A stretch of DNA of 64,000 nt. It comes from Dichotomocladium elegans. Lineage: Eukaryota; Mucoromycota; Mucoromycetes; Mucorales; Lichtheimiaceae. The notes beneath the pieces are model-generated. The model ran no database searches. It saw only the letters and a list, made by a program, of their open reading frames with translations, and was not told the DNA's origin. Position numbers and translations under genes: made by a program. The stretch is from positions 248,001-312,000 of the forward strand of contig JAIXMN010000008.1 of the NCBI GenBank assembly GCA_025716815.1. The letters run 5' to 3'. Of this stretch, positions 26,791-40,295 are shown piece by piece. Position 1 is the stretch's first letter; each line of letters begins with the position of its first letter.

Positions 26791-26910
26791 CTAAAGTTTT
26801 ATTTCCAACAATTCTTCTCGTTCAAAAACCTTGACCTCGTTCTCATAAGGTAAATGGTCGACTATGATTTTCTTCAGGCTTTCATGGTCGCTATAGTAAT
26901 TCGTAGGATA
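26791..26910 (-). pseudogene. Short C-terminal coding remnant, unknown family
   Basis: Minus-strand open stretch of about 38 codons ending in TAG, containing SDHESLKKIIVDHLPYENEV and a Glu-rich end. The bases upstream on the same strand are broken by stops. Amino-acid composition is that of a real protein, but the family is not recognised. Confidence 0.35.
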
Positions 26911-29900
26911 TGTTATATAAAATGAAGATTTCTTGGTTTCTTTTATCTTATAAAGTCATGTATATCTTGAACATTTGTGGACAATCCAGCATATCAACGA
27001 CTAAAGCACATGGACGTATATCTGATCACTTGAATATACCTTGGGTCAATCTGCGAAGCCCCTCAAGGTCGCATCTTCTTCAGCTTTCAAGTAGCTGTCA
27101 TTTTCACGAAGAGGTTGGTTTGATTTTGAGCAAGGCGAAAAAAGTCCTTGTCAGCTAGAGGTTGCCTTCGAAGACGATTGGTCATATATTGCATGCGTCG
27201 TTTGCTATCTGCTGTTCCATGATCTGATGACTTTCGATCATATCCAAATGTTTCATAACCTTCTTTTCATCGATCGGTCAGCTGTCTGGTAAGTCTCCAG
27301 TGATACAGCGATCTTATCAATTACGTTTTCCGCTATGCAAAGGTTTAGATACACCTCCCACTAAAGTCAATATAGCTTACCAATATGGTTTCCTTTCATT
27401 ATATGCGATGATCAAAACGAGCATCCTAATCGTCTCTCTTGCGTTTTTGGGTGATTTTCATGAAATTGAGCTTCTTGTTGGATCCCATACACTAAAGACA
27501 ACCGTACCTTTATCATCGAATAACGTGATGTATCGGCGGATGGTAGAAAGCATCAGGTCAGTGTCTCATTCGTAGTATTCACATACTTCGGTATTGAAGG
27601 GACTATATGATAGGAACACTTCATTAAATAATGAACGTCGTGTGGAATACAGTCTGAATTGCACAATAGGTTAGAAGCTCGTATGTTACAGCGAAGATCT
27701 TTATTTTACTTACTCAAGTGTTTCTTGATTATCCTCACGGTCGATTGTCCGCGGGTTGACATTTGTTCTGATTGTGACGCAAAAGGTAATGGTCTATTGC
27801 TTGTTGTTCTGACTGAAATGTGGATACAATACGGAGTTTTTAATAATAAGTTTGCCTCAAGGTTTAGTTGTTGGTGTAAGTCGTTTTTGCTTCAATTTCG
27901 AATTCAACTTTCAGTTTTTCGTCATTCTCGTTTCTTCAAGTTTTGAATGAAATATAAATGTATAGTCTCATAAAGGTGTTGTACGGAGTATAAAGAAAAG
28001 ATAAAAAGATATTTTTATAGACTTGGGGAACAACTGAGCCTTTGGGGCAAACTTATTAAGAATTCTGTATAACGGTGATATCGAAACGGACAGCTGCGGA
28101 TCTTTGGAAGAAAAGGAATGATTGGTTCGGTGGTGTCTTCTTTACAAAAATCAACATCGTCAATACAGTCGATCTTGTTCAGACCCTTATTTACCTTATG
28201 ATCAGCGTGTTCTTGGCAGAAAACATGCACACCATTTGTCCTCTTGTCACGCCTATTGGACTAACAACCTTGGAGCACCCTTAGAACAAATACTCCGCTT
28301 TGTAATGCCTTGGAGCATGTCACTGCAAAGCTCAGTCCTCCTGTACAAGAGCTTGACCAATTGCCAACCATGGTAACCTCACACAAGGGACATTCCTCTG
28401 TTAATAAGCTTTTCTTGAGAGACGTGTAAGAATAATGAACTTGATTATTTCGTTTGATACAGCCTTTCGTGATGCTAGTCGCGTCTACAACAAAGATGAC
28501 AACTGGCAGTTATCAATGAATATCACAAAATGCCGTGAGCATGACAACTCCCCAACATCATACCAAGGATGATGGGATACATCCATTCATACCATGTCTT
28601 TATACTTGTATGTATTACGTGGATGGCGACACAAAATCCTGTGTTTCCCACTCGACGCACAGCCACCTGCATACCTGATTACCATGTTCGCTAAGAGTTT
28701 ACTTTCATTTCCAAGCGAAGATGAATCTCATTTTATATTTGCTAGTGTAACCTTTCTCTTTAATAACATCCTCTCTCTTTCTAGCTTACCTTCCTTGCAG
28801 ATGTCATATGAGAATTCGCATTGCACGTTTTATAAGGACGCGCAGCGATCCGTACATCACCGTCGTTTCAGCTCGTTTTTTTCCCTTTGTTGTTTTGTTT
28901 AGCAGAAGAAATGGATTATCCGTTTTTCTCTGCAGCAGCTACTCGCAAGCCATCGCAATATCGGCAACTCCTGGCATTTTAGGAAAGTTTTGACTTGTAT
29001 AGGGTGATACTATAAATATTCTATCCTCATTTGTGCTCAAAGAAGGCAATATGGTCCGCCTAGGATTTCTTTGACTTGCCATACTTAAATTCTTCAGAGT
29101 TGATGTGCTTCATAGATACAATCCAAAATTACTAGAGATAATCAGTACATATGGTTCTATACCTGCCGAGGGATGGTGCGACCTCCATGTTGAATTGAAC
29201 CATGTCCTTCCGGAATGGTGATCTTCGTCCAGCATTATCGTCTACGTATCAACCAATAAGATATCTGTTCGCTCGAAGGCGAGTATTCTCCAAGCAATCC
29301 CCCCCCCGAAAAAAATAGGGAGAAAATGGTTATCCTTGAATATCTCCAAACAAATGGCGATTGTAGAAAAGGTGGATTATTTTCTTTCAGACAGAAGAGC
29401 ATCCAGTTGCGTTCTATACATTGCATCAACGAAGAGAGATCCTCAATCTACCATAAATAGGAACATGGGATCTGTCATCAAGCAAGGAAAAATAAGGCTA
29501 GCGCCGAGCGTGTGATCTCTTTTTTATATATTTTATCCGATATGGATGAGTTATAGAACCGCTCGGCTTGGCATCTGTGTATTATATAGATCCGCATCAG
29601 AGTTTGAAAGCAAAAAAAAAGAAAGGATACATAGCTGGAAAAGATGCACAAGATTCCATTTGGAAGATTGTCCCCAGCAGCGGCAGCAGAGGCCAATTGC
29701 CACTTTTTTCTATTGAAGCAAGCCCGCCTAGCAGGGCCATGTGATGAGAATGATTAATCAGATGTGCACATGGTATAGGGAAGGGAGGGGGGTGGGACAC
29801 TAAATATAATGGCTCCACTTTATCACAATGGTCTTTACGCTTACACAAAAATTATAAGACAAACGTATGGCAAGTGACCATGATTTGCTGTTTGCAAAGA

Positions 29901-32606
29901 AGAGTGAGAAAAAAGTCATCGCTATCCCCCCACATTACTTTTAAGCCGATCTTTGTTTTGTCAATTATCAAGCAGAAAACGTGTAATTGCAAGGGAACAA
30001 AGAGAGGAAACCTGTTTGCGGCGGCAGAGAGTAACAATACTGTCTGTGAGTTACGGTGGATTCTCGTCCTGGTGGAAGTCAAATGTGCATTTGATTCATA
30101 TCTTGGTTCCTTATTACATCCACCTAGGCTGTGCATGAAAATAAAATGGTACTAGGCGAATTTCGCAGTCGGGAAAATGCGGGCACTGCCAGTAGGCTTT
30201 TCCGAATATCAGGGTCATATTGAACGTCTACTTTATCTCTAGCATAGAACATTTGGGGAGATATATCTGCATTTTCGCTTTGATTTGCTTGCACAGTAAG
30301 ATGATAAGGTTACATTTAGAAGGAAACCTTATCATGTATCTGGACTGCTTGTCACCTCGTCTTTGTCGAGTTGGGGGGGGATGTACGCGCAGAGAGAGCG
30401 AGGAGGGAAGTCGGTTGGAAACCTTGATTCAAAACCCGCCAAGTCCGCGGATATTTTGACATATACTTGACTTAGCCGCTTCAATGCTTGATCGTCCACA
30501 AACCATATTGTGTGATTGTTTTGATGCGTCTGTGGAATCTATACATTTGTGGATATATAAACCTCCCGTACACTTCATTAAGCACAAATGAAGGAAGACA
30601 GCTGTTGAAGATTGCCCTAGAGGTGCATATATTTAAAGTGCTGCAGCATACTAAAACGAACAGAAAAGAAAAACAAAAGAATGCAAGGTAAGACTTGGTT
30701 TCGATAACAGCAGACCCCAGTTGAAAAAGTTACACAAGATGCGGAAAAATAGCGCCAAAAGATTACAAGACCGTGGGTACATGAAATATTATGACATCCT
30801 CCGTCAAAGCTCGCCATCAAAAGTGTCCTGGATGGTTATCCCCAATGGGCGGTGTTTTTTGGGAATGGCAATTTAACTCAAGCGAGCGGAGCAACCGTGC
30901 AGGAACCTACCGGGTGGTTTGCTTGGAAGAAGATTCCGCGAGTACCATGGATCTACAAAGATCAGGGACCCCTGGCATTATCACAGACGTTGTAGGAGTG
31001 ACGGTATGTGAATCTATTAGCTGGGGGATAAGACTCGCATAGAATAGCGGGTACTTATCAAATTAATGATATGACAGATAGTGTGATATAAAAAAATAGA
31101 AGGGGTCGTGGGTAAGTATTATTTTCCCAGATTGCTGGTAGGAAGAGCGCGGGGCCCATGCGCGCGTTGACGAATATCATCTTGTGGCATATCCTTGTGA
31201 AAAGGATTTGGTGATTGGGAAAGACTGATGTCTAAGGGTCTCTTTTGATGATCCCCCCCCGAATAGTACATATTTGTTTCCAGGAAGAAAAGAGCAGATG
31301 ACATGTGTGTGGGCTTGAGGCGGGATTTTCATCTGTATGTGTGTGCTACTATACTGCGCGGTAATCTTTTTGCAACCTTTGCGGAGAGGTAAAATATACA
31401 AGATGGGGGTGTGGGTTTGTTTGAATGTGGAAATGATTAGCAAATCTGTCAACAACCTGTCATGGTATATGCGGCCTGAATGCTGCGGCTCCACGATGAC
31501 TATGCCCATATCGAGGGGGTGGTTCGCAAAGCTTAATCTTCCCATTCACCAAATCATGGCAAGTTATACAATGGCCCCTACAGCTTGGACAACAAGTCAA
31601 AATCGCCTCGATATATTTTACGCGGACGAGGTAGTTTTGAAAATGTCCGGGTGAACGTTACCTATTTCTGGAATACTGTGTAATGGAGCTACAACAGCCG
31701 CTAATCTTTCTCATCACCTTTACGGATCTAGTGGAATGCGTGGAGAGGGACATTCTCTGGAAAGGAAGACTTACCCACGCTAAGAGAGATATGTCAAAAG
31801 AGCACAGCTGCTATCCGTCAACGCCGGACACAAGAAATAAAAAGGGTGATATCTCTCGTTTTTTTCACCCTCTCTCTCCCCCCAAATGACCATCATCACC
31901 CTATGCATACATACTCTTTCTGTCAGTTGATCCTGCACACATGCTTAGATTTTGTTGAACAGTCCGGAAGAAAAAAATATCATTCCAAAGGTGGAGTAGA
32001 TGACTAAAATGGGATCTTCTCCAGATGGTCAAAGCGTTGACCCTCCGACAGACCAAAACCAATAGAGAATTGACATGAGATAGCGATAATATCTGTAATC
32101 ACACGCACTAAATAGCCGGACGTGAGCAAAATGACATGCAAATATGCGTACACACACACGCAGAGACAGTCGCACACATGTATACTCGCGCACGCATACA
32201 CAGAAGGCGCATGAGACGGGTGCGGGTGCGGGAGAGAGAAAGTGGGAGGGAGAGAAAGAAAGCTGCTATGCTAGGGTTGGAAATATTCAGTGGGGCTTTT
32301 TTCCGCCATCATCCCATTGTCTGCTTAGAGGATTCTCACATGATCACGATTCAAATGTCACTTTCGGGTGTTTGTCGCTGGGTCACGCGTAGCACAGGTG
32401 ACTTTTGTCATATAAAACCCTCTAATCTTGGGTCGCTCGGCTTTTCTCTTGTCTCTTCTCTGCCTCTTCCTGGCCTTACTTTGCGCTACTCGTATCATTG
32501 TCGCGTTCTCTGCTAGCATTTTGATGCAAAGAACTCCTCTACATAGCCACTCTGTGTTCCAACGTATACCTTTCATAACTCGTACATTACCCATCCTGTC
32601 AACGCC

Positions 32607-33793
32607 ATGGCACATTGCATGACCACATCGTCAGAGAATAAGGTAGATGCAACCCTGCTCAGCATGTCTGTCACGGTGCTAACACGGTCTTAAGCTGCGT
32701 GTGTTCAGCCCAGTGATCCTCTTCCATGACCACCGGTTCGTTAAGGAAAGCACAGGCGGACTGGAACATGTCCACATCCCTTGCGGCGACCCTTACTACA
32801 TAGAGCTTATTGAGACACACAAAAGACGCATCCAGCAAATGTTGAAAAACAATGGCCGATTCTGGTCCGATGTTCGAGGTAACAAAGGTGGAAAGCAGTC
32901 AGATCCATAATGCACATGCTGATTTTAATCTGTCCTCCCCGCGAGTAGACCAGCTTGAGCCTAAGCAAATGACATCACCTATTCCTTCATTGGCCTCATC
33001 ACCAACACCACCTCTGCATTCCTATGATGAGCCACCATCACCATCGATACCAGGTCGCCGACACTATCACCCTTACCGACGATACCCAATCCCGACTACA
33101 ACACGACGCCTTTCGTCTGCCTCTCACCATAGCCAACACCACATGACGATGCTTCCCACTGCTGCCGGCTCAGTGATGGGTGGCGATAACGCTTCAGTCT
33201 CTTCCTCCTCCTCCACCATCCCATCATTACCAGAATCCCCGCCACCGGTTGTCTCCGCGCCATCGACTAACGATATTCCTCGCCGTGCAAAACAGCAGCC
33301 TGCACCTCTAACTAAACGGCGGCGTGGCAACCTTCCCAAGGCTGTCACGGCCATATTGCGAGACTGGCTCTCGAGGCACAAGAAACACCCCTATCCTACT
33401 GAGGATGAGAAGCTTGCCTTAGCAAGACAGACAAATCTGACGCTCAACCAGATCAGCAATTGGTTTATCAACGCGCGCCGGAGAATCTTGCAGCCGATGC
33501 TCCAAAAAGAACAACAGGAGCGAATTCTTGGTCAACTCCACGAAGAGGAGGAGGACGAGGAAGACAATGATGAAGATGAGGAGCACAGCCTTGATGCTCA
33601 CCTATATGGTAAGTACGACTTACTGAATGGCGACAAGGACTGGCCGATACGAGTACTGTAAAGCTTATATAAAACCTTGTATTGTCAAGATAATGCTCGT
33701 CGGCGACGCAAGCGTTCTGCTTCGACAGATAGGTATCTGCCCCCCAGTAGGCCACGACGCACTGGCCACACAGCAACGCTACGTCGAAGATAA
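32607..33793 (+). CDS. TALE-class homeodomain transcription factor
   Basis: DNA-binding transcription factor. Proposed exons: 32607-32642, 32746-32878, 32949-33608, 33690-33793; 310 residues. The homeodomain lies near residues 178-240 ([30 protein letters not shown] ... in two parts), with the PYP three-residue loop insertion that defines TALE proteins and the recognition helix [14 protein letters not shown]-terminal to it is a Ser/Pro/His-rich region; after it an acidic run and a very basic last exon ([11 protein letters not shown]). The last intron (GTAAGT donor) is certain. The upstream exons are less sure: the 32607 ATG has a good context (GCCATGG) and the frame closes, but the TTAAG acceptor is weak. 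Without them the ORF could start at 32852. Confidence 0.85.
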
Positions 33794-35119
33794 TCATGGA
33801 TCTATTTTTACGTTCCCTCTACGTGTACCATTTTATATTATGTGCTAATTATTTGCTCCAACACGCACACACAGACACAGACACTTCATACACCGGCAGC
33901 CACTATGTAGTCTTTCCTTTCTTGTTATCCCCCCCACCATACTGTATCCAGTTATTTCATGTATAGTTACTTTTTTTATGTATGCGCTGTAAGTATATCG
34001 TCGATATAGAACAAAAAAGCCATGTATTATAGGATTTTACCCTTTTACCGTCCGTTATATCATCACCATGCTATTGCATTCTAGGATGTCCTCTTCCTGT
34101 GCTTGAGAACAAGATGCTGATCGTGTGTTACAGAATAAGTTGTGTCCTATGAAGCACAGTATCCGATCCTTTATGGGAAATGAATCTTTTGCGAAAGGGA
34201 AAAGCACCCGTCCGAAGAGGGAGGGGTGTGCTCAGTTTCCTAAAATGGACGAGGAGGATCAGGAAAGTGCTTGTATACGGGCGCAAGATAACGAGCTTAT
34301 ATGCAAAAGTGGCGAATGCGCATCCTGGCTCGAAGAATAGCTTGAGTCGCGATCCTGTAAGCAAAAAGGCTTCTGGACAAAGATGCATACATGCAGTATC
34401 ATTTCTCCGCTTGTCTGCATGTCTGTAAAGGAGTAGGTGCGGGGTTGCCCGTTTTTTTTTTATTATTATGGTTGCAACCAACTTATCACCTTTCGTTCTT
34501 ACTCCTGCTTCTCTTCCGCCCCCACCTCCTCTTTTTCCTTTCCTTCGGTTGTCATCATCGAATCAGGGTTGACCATCCTACTTCTGGCTTATGCCGCAAT
34601 GATAGGATGTTCCAGAGGGGTTTAAGTAAGGGTGACTTGTCGGAAACAGGTGTACGTCACACGTGGGGCCCGTACTAGTAAGGAGGAGGAGCATCACCGA
34701 TCAGCCTTTTTTTTTCCCTTTTTAACTCTTTTCAGACCTCTGCTATCCCCGACTAGCCTTTCCTTCGGTTTTTTTCTCCCTCTTCATACGTTTTCGTTTT
34801 TAAGAAAAAAAAAACAGAAGGTAGGAAAACGTTATCCGAGAATATAGAGAAGAAAGAGAGAGAGAGGCCGGCACAATAGTTGTCATGGGTGGATCAGCAA
34901 GAGTCCTCCAGGACAAAGAAATGCACACGCGCACGCACATGGACACGCACATTGCATATACACACATGCTCATTTAGCTAACGCACGCGAGCGCGTGTGT
35001 GTGCGTGTGTAACTGCCTGCAAATGTGTGTGTGCGCGCATGCTATGGATGACAGCAGTGTTTGATTCTGAGACTAATGATGCATCATCAATATTCATCAC
35101 GTTCCACTTTAGAAGCACA
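33794..35119. other. Intergenic region, homeobox to LC8
   Basis: No supported gene. Two opposed open frames at 34.13-34.48 kb shadow each other and lack motifs. From about 34.92 to 35.04 kb there is simple CA/GT-rich sequence ahead of the LC8 start. Confidence 0.5.
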
Positions 35120-35588
35120 ATGTCTGATACTAAGGCCGTTATCAAAAGCGCTGACATGAGCGAAGAGATGCAGCAAGAGGCTATCGAGTGCAGCACCCAG
35201 GCACTTGAGAAATATAACATTGAGAAGGACATTGCCGCGCACATCAAGCGCGAATTCGACAAGAAGTATGGTATGTTTTGGAGGCAGAAAATTGCTGGAC
35301 TGAATAAGCAGCAATGGATGTAACGGTCCAATGGCCTAACGACTGATCTTTTGTTCCGTTTTAGGCAACACCTGGCATTGTGTCGTTGGTCGCAATTTTG
35401 GTAGTTTTGTCACGCACGGTAAGCTGCGGTGTGCGGGTTGGGGGGTGTTTTGAGTGAGAGAGAGAGAGAGAGAGCCGAACTGGGCCTTGGAATGCATGTG
35501 CTAAGCACTTTCCCCCCTTTTAGAATCCAAACATTTTATCTACTTTTATCATGGCCAGATCGCCATCCTCCTCTTCAAATCTGCTTAG
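35120..35588 (+). CDS. DYN2: Dynein light chain LC8
   Basis: Small dimeric hub protein; light chain of cytoplasmic dynein that also binds many partners through short linear motifs. Three exons, 35120-35270, 35365-35418, 35524-35588, give 89 residues, exactly the LC8 length. It matches the family closely: [59 protein letters not shown], and the beta strand [18 protein letters not shown] that lines the ligand groove. The usual YLGQ is YHGQ here. An open frame extends upstream of 35120 but the family N-terminus MSDTKAVIK fixes the start. Confidence 0.97.
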
Positions 35589-36162
35589 AGCTAAGATGAT
35601 ATGACGGCAATAGTAGCAACAGTAATGGCAGCAGTAGTAGACTGGTTGGCTTGTTTAGGTCTCTCCGCTTTCCTGCCCCCTCAATTCCAATCCATCTTTT
35701 CTATTTTATAAGCACCCAGCGTTATCTGTTATTGCTTCAGGCACTCGCTCAAACACACCCATTGACACACTCGCACAAATTCGCACATTTCTCCTGCTTT
35801 GACTGGCAAAGAAAGAACTTTCTTTTCTAAACATTACTGAACATGTGACTAGGGGGTGCAAGAGAGGAGGGGATTTGCCTTTGCGCGACACAAACAAGCC
35901 CAGCTTTCTAGAAGTGTTGAAGGTACAAAAGGCATCGGATGAAACAACAAATAAGAGCAATTTTATTGGCAGCACTATTTGCGCCGCTTTATCAGATATA
36001 TAAAGTGCAGTATGCGAGCGACCGCATTCGAAGACACGCAACTTATCTTTCTTTCCACATCCATCTTATCATCTTCTAGCATGCTCATTCTCATCATATC
36101 GGCCATACAGGTTTTTGTTGGATGCCCTAGTTGTTACGTGCGCATTGGAAGCTTACATATTG
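35589..36162. other. Intergenic region, LC8 to AEC transporter
   Basis: No gene supported up to the first transporter exon. From 36112 the sequence could be a 5' coding extension of the transporter (FLLDALVVTCALEAY) entered by splicing at 36111. Confidence 0.5.
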
Positions 36163-37653
36163 ATGGATCACCAGGCCGTATTACAAGTCATGGTGATTGT
36201 CTTCTTTGGATTTATCCTGACAAAAGCGGGTCTCTTCTCTACAGACAAGCAGAAGGTACATGGGATACATCTTAAAATCGTGTATGCATTGATCTCTAAG
36301 CTTTCCAACGCTGCAGTGGTTATCCAAGCTCAACTTGGTCTTTTTTACGCCGTGCCTGATGTTTAGCAACATTGCATCAACAATCTCTTTGGAGCGCCTG
36401 ATGGCGTTTTGGCCCATTCCGATGTTCTTTGCCATTTATGCTCTACTCACGTTTTTGTTGGGTCATCTAATGAGTCGTGTGTTTGGCCTCAATGACGCCT
36501 ATCGTCGCTTTGTCCTTGCATGTGCGATGTTCGGCAACACCAATTCGCTGCCGATTGCTATCATTTCCAGCCTGGCTGTGTCGGAAGCAGGAAAAATTCT
36601 ATTTTGGGATGCCGATGATACTCAAGAACTCGTGGCTGCAAGGTAAGAAGAGACCGATGGAAGCTATAGAAACCCGGTAACCCGCGATAAAAAACGACAA
36701 TGAACTAAACCAAATTCGTCTATTCAATCCCACACCATAGAGGTATTTCATATATCTTGTTCTTTGCCATCTTTGGCAATCTCCTTCGTTGGTCCTACGG
36801 CTACAGCCTGCTCCAGAAGCATCCCGAAGACGAGGATGCGATTGGAGATAACGCCTCGGGCAGATGCCTATCAGTGTCATCCTCATCGACTGCCGATTAC
36901 GGCGCAGTCGCCGATCTAGAGCGGGGGCGGAGGATGCCAGACCGGACTTTGAGTTCTACAACCCTCACTGCTCAGCAGGACGATGCCAAGAAAGCTCTGC
37001 AACAAGAAACAACGGCCCTGTTACCCACGTTCCCGACCTCGCCAGCCGACAGAGCACCAGAGCAACAGACCAGAGTCTCGACCGCCCGTGCTGTCATCGT
37101 GCGAATTGCCAAACGGATCCATGGTTTCATGTCTCCACCCCTCTATGCAGCCTTCCTTGGCTTGCTGGTCGGACTTACGCCACTCAAGCCGCTCCTGTAC
37201 GGTAAGGGTTCGCTTCTCTATCCATGCTTCACGAAAGCCATCGAGATCTGCGGTCGCGCCGCGGTCCCCATCATCCTCACCTGCCTCGGTGCGCAGCTCA
37301 CCCATATCTCCGAGTCCCAGCAACCCACATCGCCAGAAATCCGCAAACCCGTATTTACCGCCATCTTGGTCCGCATGTTGATTATGCCCTTCTTTAGTGT
37401 CCCGATCTCTGCTGCATTCGTCATTTATGGAGCGGGGTGGTCCCTGCTGGCCAGCGATCCGGTATTTATCACCATGATGATCGTGCTCGGCTGTACGGCA
37501 ACGGCCATCAACCTTGTCCAGATTACGCAGGTCAACGGTATATTCGAGGAGGAGATGCTCAGGATGCTGTTCTGGAGTTATGGCGTCGTTTGTGTTCCTG
37601 TTTGCACTGTTGTTGTGTTTGTCGCACTCAATGTGGTCGATAAGCTCCTCTAA
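36163..37653 (+). CDS. Auxin efflux carrier (AEC/PIN-like) family membrane transporter
   Basis: Predicted membrane transporter of the AEC family; fungal members sit in ER or vacuolar membranes and their substrates are mostly unknown. Exons 36163-36255, 36317-36642, 36741-37653; 443 residues from ATG 36163. The N-terminal half has hydrophobic helices (VMVIVFFGFILTKAGLF, NLVFFTPCLMFSNIAS, FGNTNSLPIAIISSLA), a ~100-residue hydrophilic central loop, and a C-terminal helix bundle (SPPLYAAFLGLLVGLTPLK, AAVPIILTCLGAQL, ITMMIVLGCTATAINLVQIT). FGNTNSLP and the inverted-repeat layout are typical of the family. The N-terminus is uncertain: the frame stays open upstream to 36112, where an acceptor (ATACAG) could join an unseen first exon. 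Confidence 0.88.
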
Positions 37654-39479
37654 AAAAGTTACGACGAGGGTAACTTCCCTCAATTTTTTGTGTCATTCAT
37701 CCTGCATCCTTATGTATCTTATTACCCACATATACTATTGTGTACATAGATGAAATGTAGTAATTTCACACACTGCCCTTTCAAAAAGAAAACCTATACC
37801 ATTCTTTTGTCAGCAAGAATCTCATTGTATTGGACTTTTTTTTTTAAAAAATGTCGAGCACATAAAACGCATTGAATATCCGGTGTAGCAAATCACACAC
37901 ATGTACCCATCAATACCCTAAGGAGAGATCAGGTGATATCCAGTCCAATCCGCCCATCATGTGCCCTGGTACATTTATTTATGCATTCCTTTCAATGCAA
38001 CCATTCGAAACAAATGCGGTCTTTGCCACTGTTGGTTGGTGATGCCACCTTCCTGGGTTCTATTATTACCCATAGCGTGTTTTGCTTCAGCTACAGGAAT
38101 TGACTTTATCCTCAGGACAGCCATATATTTTTTTTAGCATTTGATGTATGCGTGCATCTTTGTATAATGAAATAGAGGGAGTTATCACAGTCCATCACGG
38201 GAACTGCTCGAGTGAAAAAATAAAACTCCGGCGTACTAGCCTCGAATACACACACAAGGCTGCTTGATGGGGCCATCCTGAGCGATGCATTCCCAGGCTT
38301 CGTGGAATAAGGGCAGGGAGTGGGAATCGAACAATGAGTTAAAACTATATGCTATGGTTTTGTGTTTCAATTTATTGTTGTTGGCGTAGTTCGATGCATC
38401 TTCTCCTACACTTGGACTAGAGCGTTCATCCCTCACTCGGTAAACGCTATAATAGAGAAGAGACAATGGTGTCATCATTTTTTGCGTACTGTTTTATTAA
38501 GTGGGTCATATATCTTTCATCTAGAGCTTGACCGTGGTATTCAGTTGAGGTGCATGCTCTACCAGAAGAAACAAAAAGGTGCAAAGACTCGTTTGCGGAT
38601 TTTTTTTTTTTGAGGGAAAACGCGAATAAATAGTAAACAAAATCACAAGACCACGAGAGTGTGTGTGGACTTTTGAAGCTTGCTTAATTAAAGTACATAA
38701 ACAATCAAAACATGTCACGCTGCGTGCGATCTTTTTACACGCCACCCTACCCCAACGTCTTTTAACAAATGTCAAAACAAAAGAAGTAAAAAAACAGAGA
38801 AAAAGGGAGATACAGAGGGTTGACCAAGGTAACACACTTATAAAAGTATTTTTCCTTCATCGGACGGTCTACATAGCGGCCTCCAGAGTAAGAAAGGAGG
38901 TTCAGATCCTCGGGCCAGCCAATGCAAATTGGGGTGACATGCGGAACAGGTCACATGTTCTCAGCAGTTTGCCAATGCTGAAGTATTAGTGGCTTGTGGC
39001 AACAGAACCGCTTGCCTCACATGGCCTTTGACACCGCTATTTTACTATTGCGCGCAGTGTTCTTCTTCATTTGACGTACTCCATTAACCGTGGTCCACAA
39101 ACCGGGTATCTATTACGTCAGTTTTATTATGCTGAAGTCTATATGATTTGCAATAAGGATCAGCAACCTCTTATCGCCACGGCAATTTGTTGTGTGTGTT
39201 GTACCTAAGTAAAGCTGCGATTGTCTAGTCCTGTCATTTACTACTGATAATGCACTGTGTTTTCGCTTGAAACGGGAAAAATGTGCCTGTTCCCATTGTT
39301 AATTGATAGTACAACATATGGTTTAGAAGTCACTGCATTGACCAGCAACTTTAGTAATTAATAATATAGGAACAAGGAATAGCATATGGGAACAGTATGC
39401 CATGTATGTGTAGCATGACTCCTCGCGAAATTTGTGCGCTCTTCACCCATTAAACCCGTCAACCACTAACTTGGCCCCT

Positions 39480-39799
39480 AGTAGGTTCACCCTCGTCCCT
39501 TCGCCCACCCAAATTATGACCTCCTGGATTTTTCCGGGCTATTCAACCTCGCCGAGCTGTCACCGATCTTCCTAGCGTACGACAACGCTTACGTGCCCGC
39601 AGAAAATGACATCTATGATGACGCCAGTGAACTCTGGAGATTTCTAACAGCGAAGGAGAGTCAAATTCAGCACGATGTTTTCCTCTTCAAGAGCTTCTTG
39701 CGTGCGGTGCCGCAGGCATTTGGACATGCGAATCTAGTTCAAAAGCTGACTCCCGCAATCCCAATAAAGAACTTTCCGTCCCTATTATTGCAGGGTTAA
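39480..39799 (+). pseudogene. Orphan coding fragment, unknown family
   Basis: An open stretch of about 105 codons between stops, reading HPNYDLLDFSGLFNLAELSP, then AYDNAYVPAENDIYDD and SELWRFLTAKESQIQHDVFL, ending LLLQG. Composition is clearly protein-like with balanced helices, but there is no ATG before residue ~38 and no adjoining exon was found. It may be an isolated exon of a decayed gene or transposon. Confidence 0.4.
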
Positions 39800-40197
39800 G
39801 ATGCGATAAGCAAGATCGTTACGCCACTCTCCATCCGATGAATGGATGGGGAGGCATGCTAAAGACAAGTCCAATGGGCAGAGAGCATCGTTTAAGGAGT
39901 ACAGCCTGCTCGGCGACAGCATAGTCATAGGCTCGATCTTTTTTGCCGCTTCAGTAAACATTCTCATTCAAATCCATACGTACACGTCTCGACTTATTAC
40001 ACGCATAAACTGCCTCTATCGAAACGCAAATAGCATACACTCTGTCATCATTGCACGACGCAAGCTTGATTGAAAATAAAGTATTTCGTTTTCAGCCCTC
40101 GGGGTGGAAGGGAATCAGCCCCAGCAATTAAGCTTATTCATATCTTTTTGAGTCATGGCGTGGGATTCGGTTCATATGAAGAACGTTCGCCGTTTGT

Positions 40198-40217
40198 TCT
40201 ATATATACGTATAAACC
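40198..40217 (+). promoter_or_regulatory. TATA-like element upstream of the dienoyl-CoA isomerase gene
   Basis: TCTATATATACGTATAAACC lies about 80-95 bp before the ATG at 40296, a usual distance for a fungal TATA box. Confidence 0.5.
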
Positions 40218-40295
40218 TTTAGGCTGCTCCCAGCCTCTCTCTTCATTACCGACAAGCTCCTCTGTATCAAAGAACGCACAAGCACACAAAACGTC

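Larger units (their letters stand above)
24826..32606. other. Long AT-rich gene-poor region with decayed elements
   Basis: 7.8 kb without an intact gene. It contains a transposon terminus near 25.65-25.71 kb and an unrecognised coding remnant at 26.79-26.91 kb (-). A plus-strand open piece at 26194-26511 ends in a gene-like acidic stretch (EEDDTLGDIDLYYLEDP). Several unassigned open frames occur between 27.3 and 31.7 kb. CA-rich simple sequence lies at 32145-32200. A TATA-like CATATAAAACC at 32409-32419 lies about 190 bp before the homeobox ATG. No rRNA or tRNA gene recognised. Confidence 0.5.
37654..40295. other. Intergenic region with one orphan coding fragment
   Basis: Mostly AT-rich sequence with simple A/T runs. 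One open stretch at 39480-39799 looks protein-coding (listed separately). A TATA-like motif TATATATACGTATAAACC at about 40200 lies ~95 bp upstream of the next gene. No RNA gene recognised. Confidence 0.45.

Noticed and set aside
34128..34481. 117-codon minus-strand open frame
   Set aside because: Overlaps two equally long plus-strand frames, and none shows a recognisable motif or good coding composition.
38321..38340. tRNA T-arm-like GGGAATCGAAC
   Set aside because: No A box, acceptor stem or cloverleaf could be formed around it on either strand.
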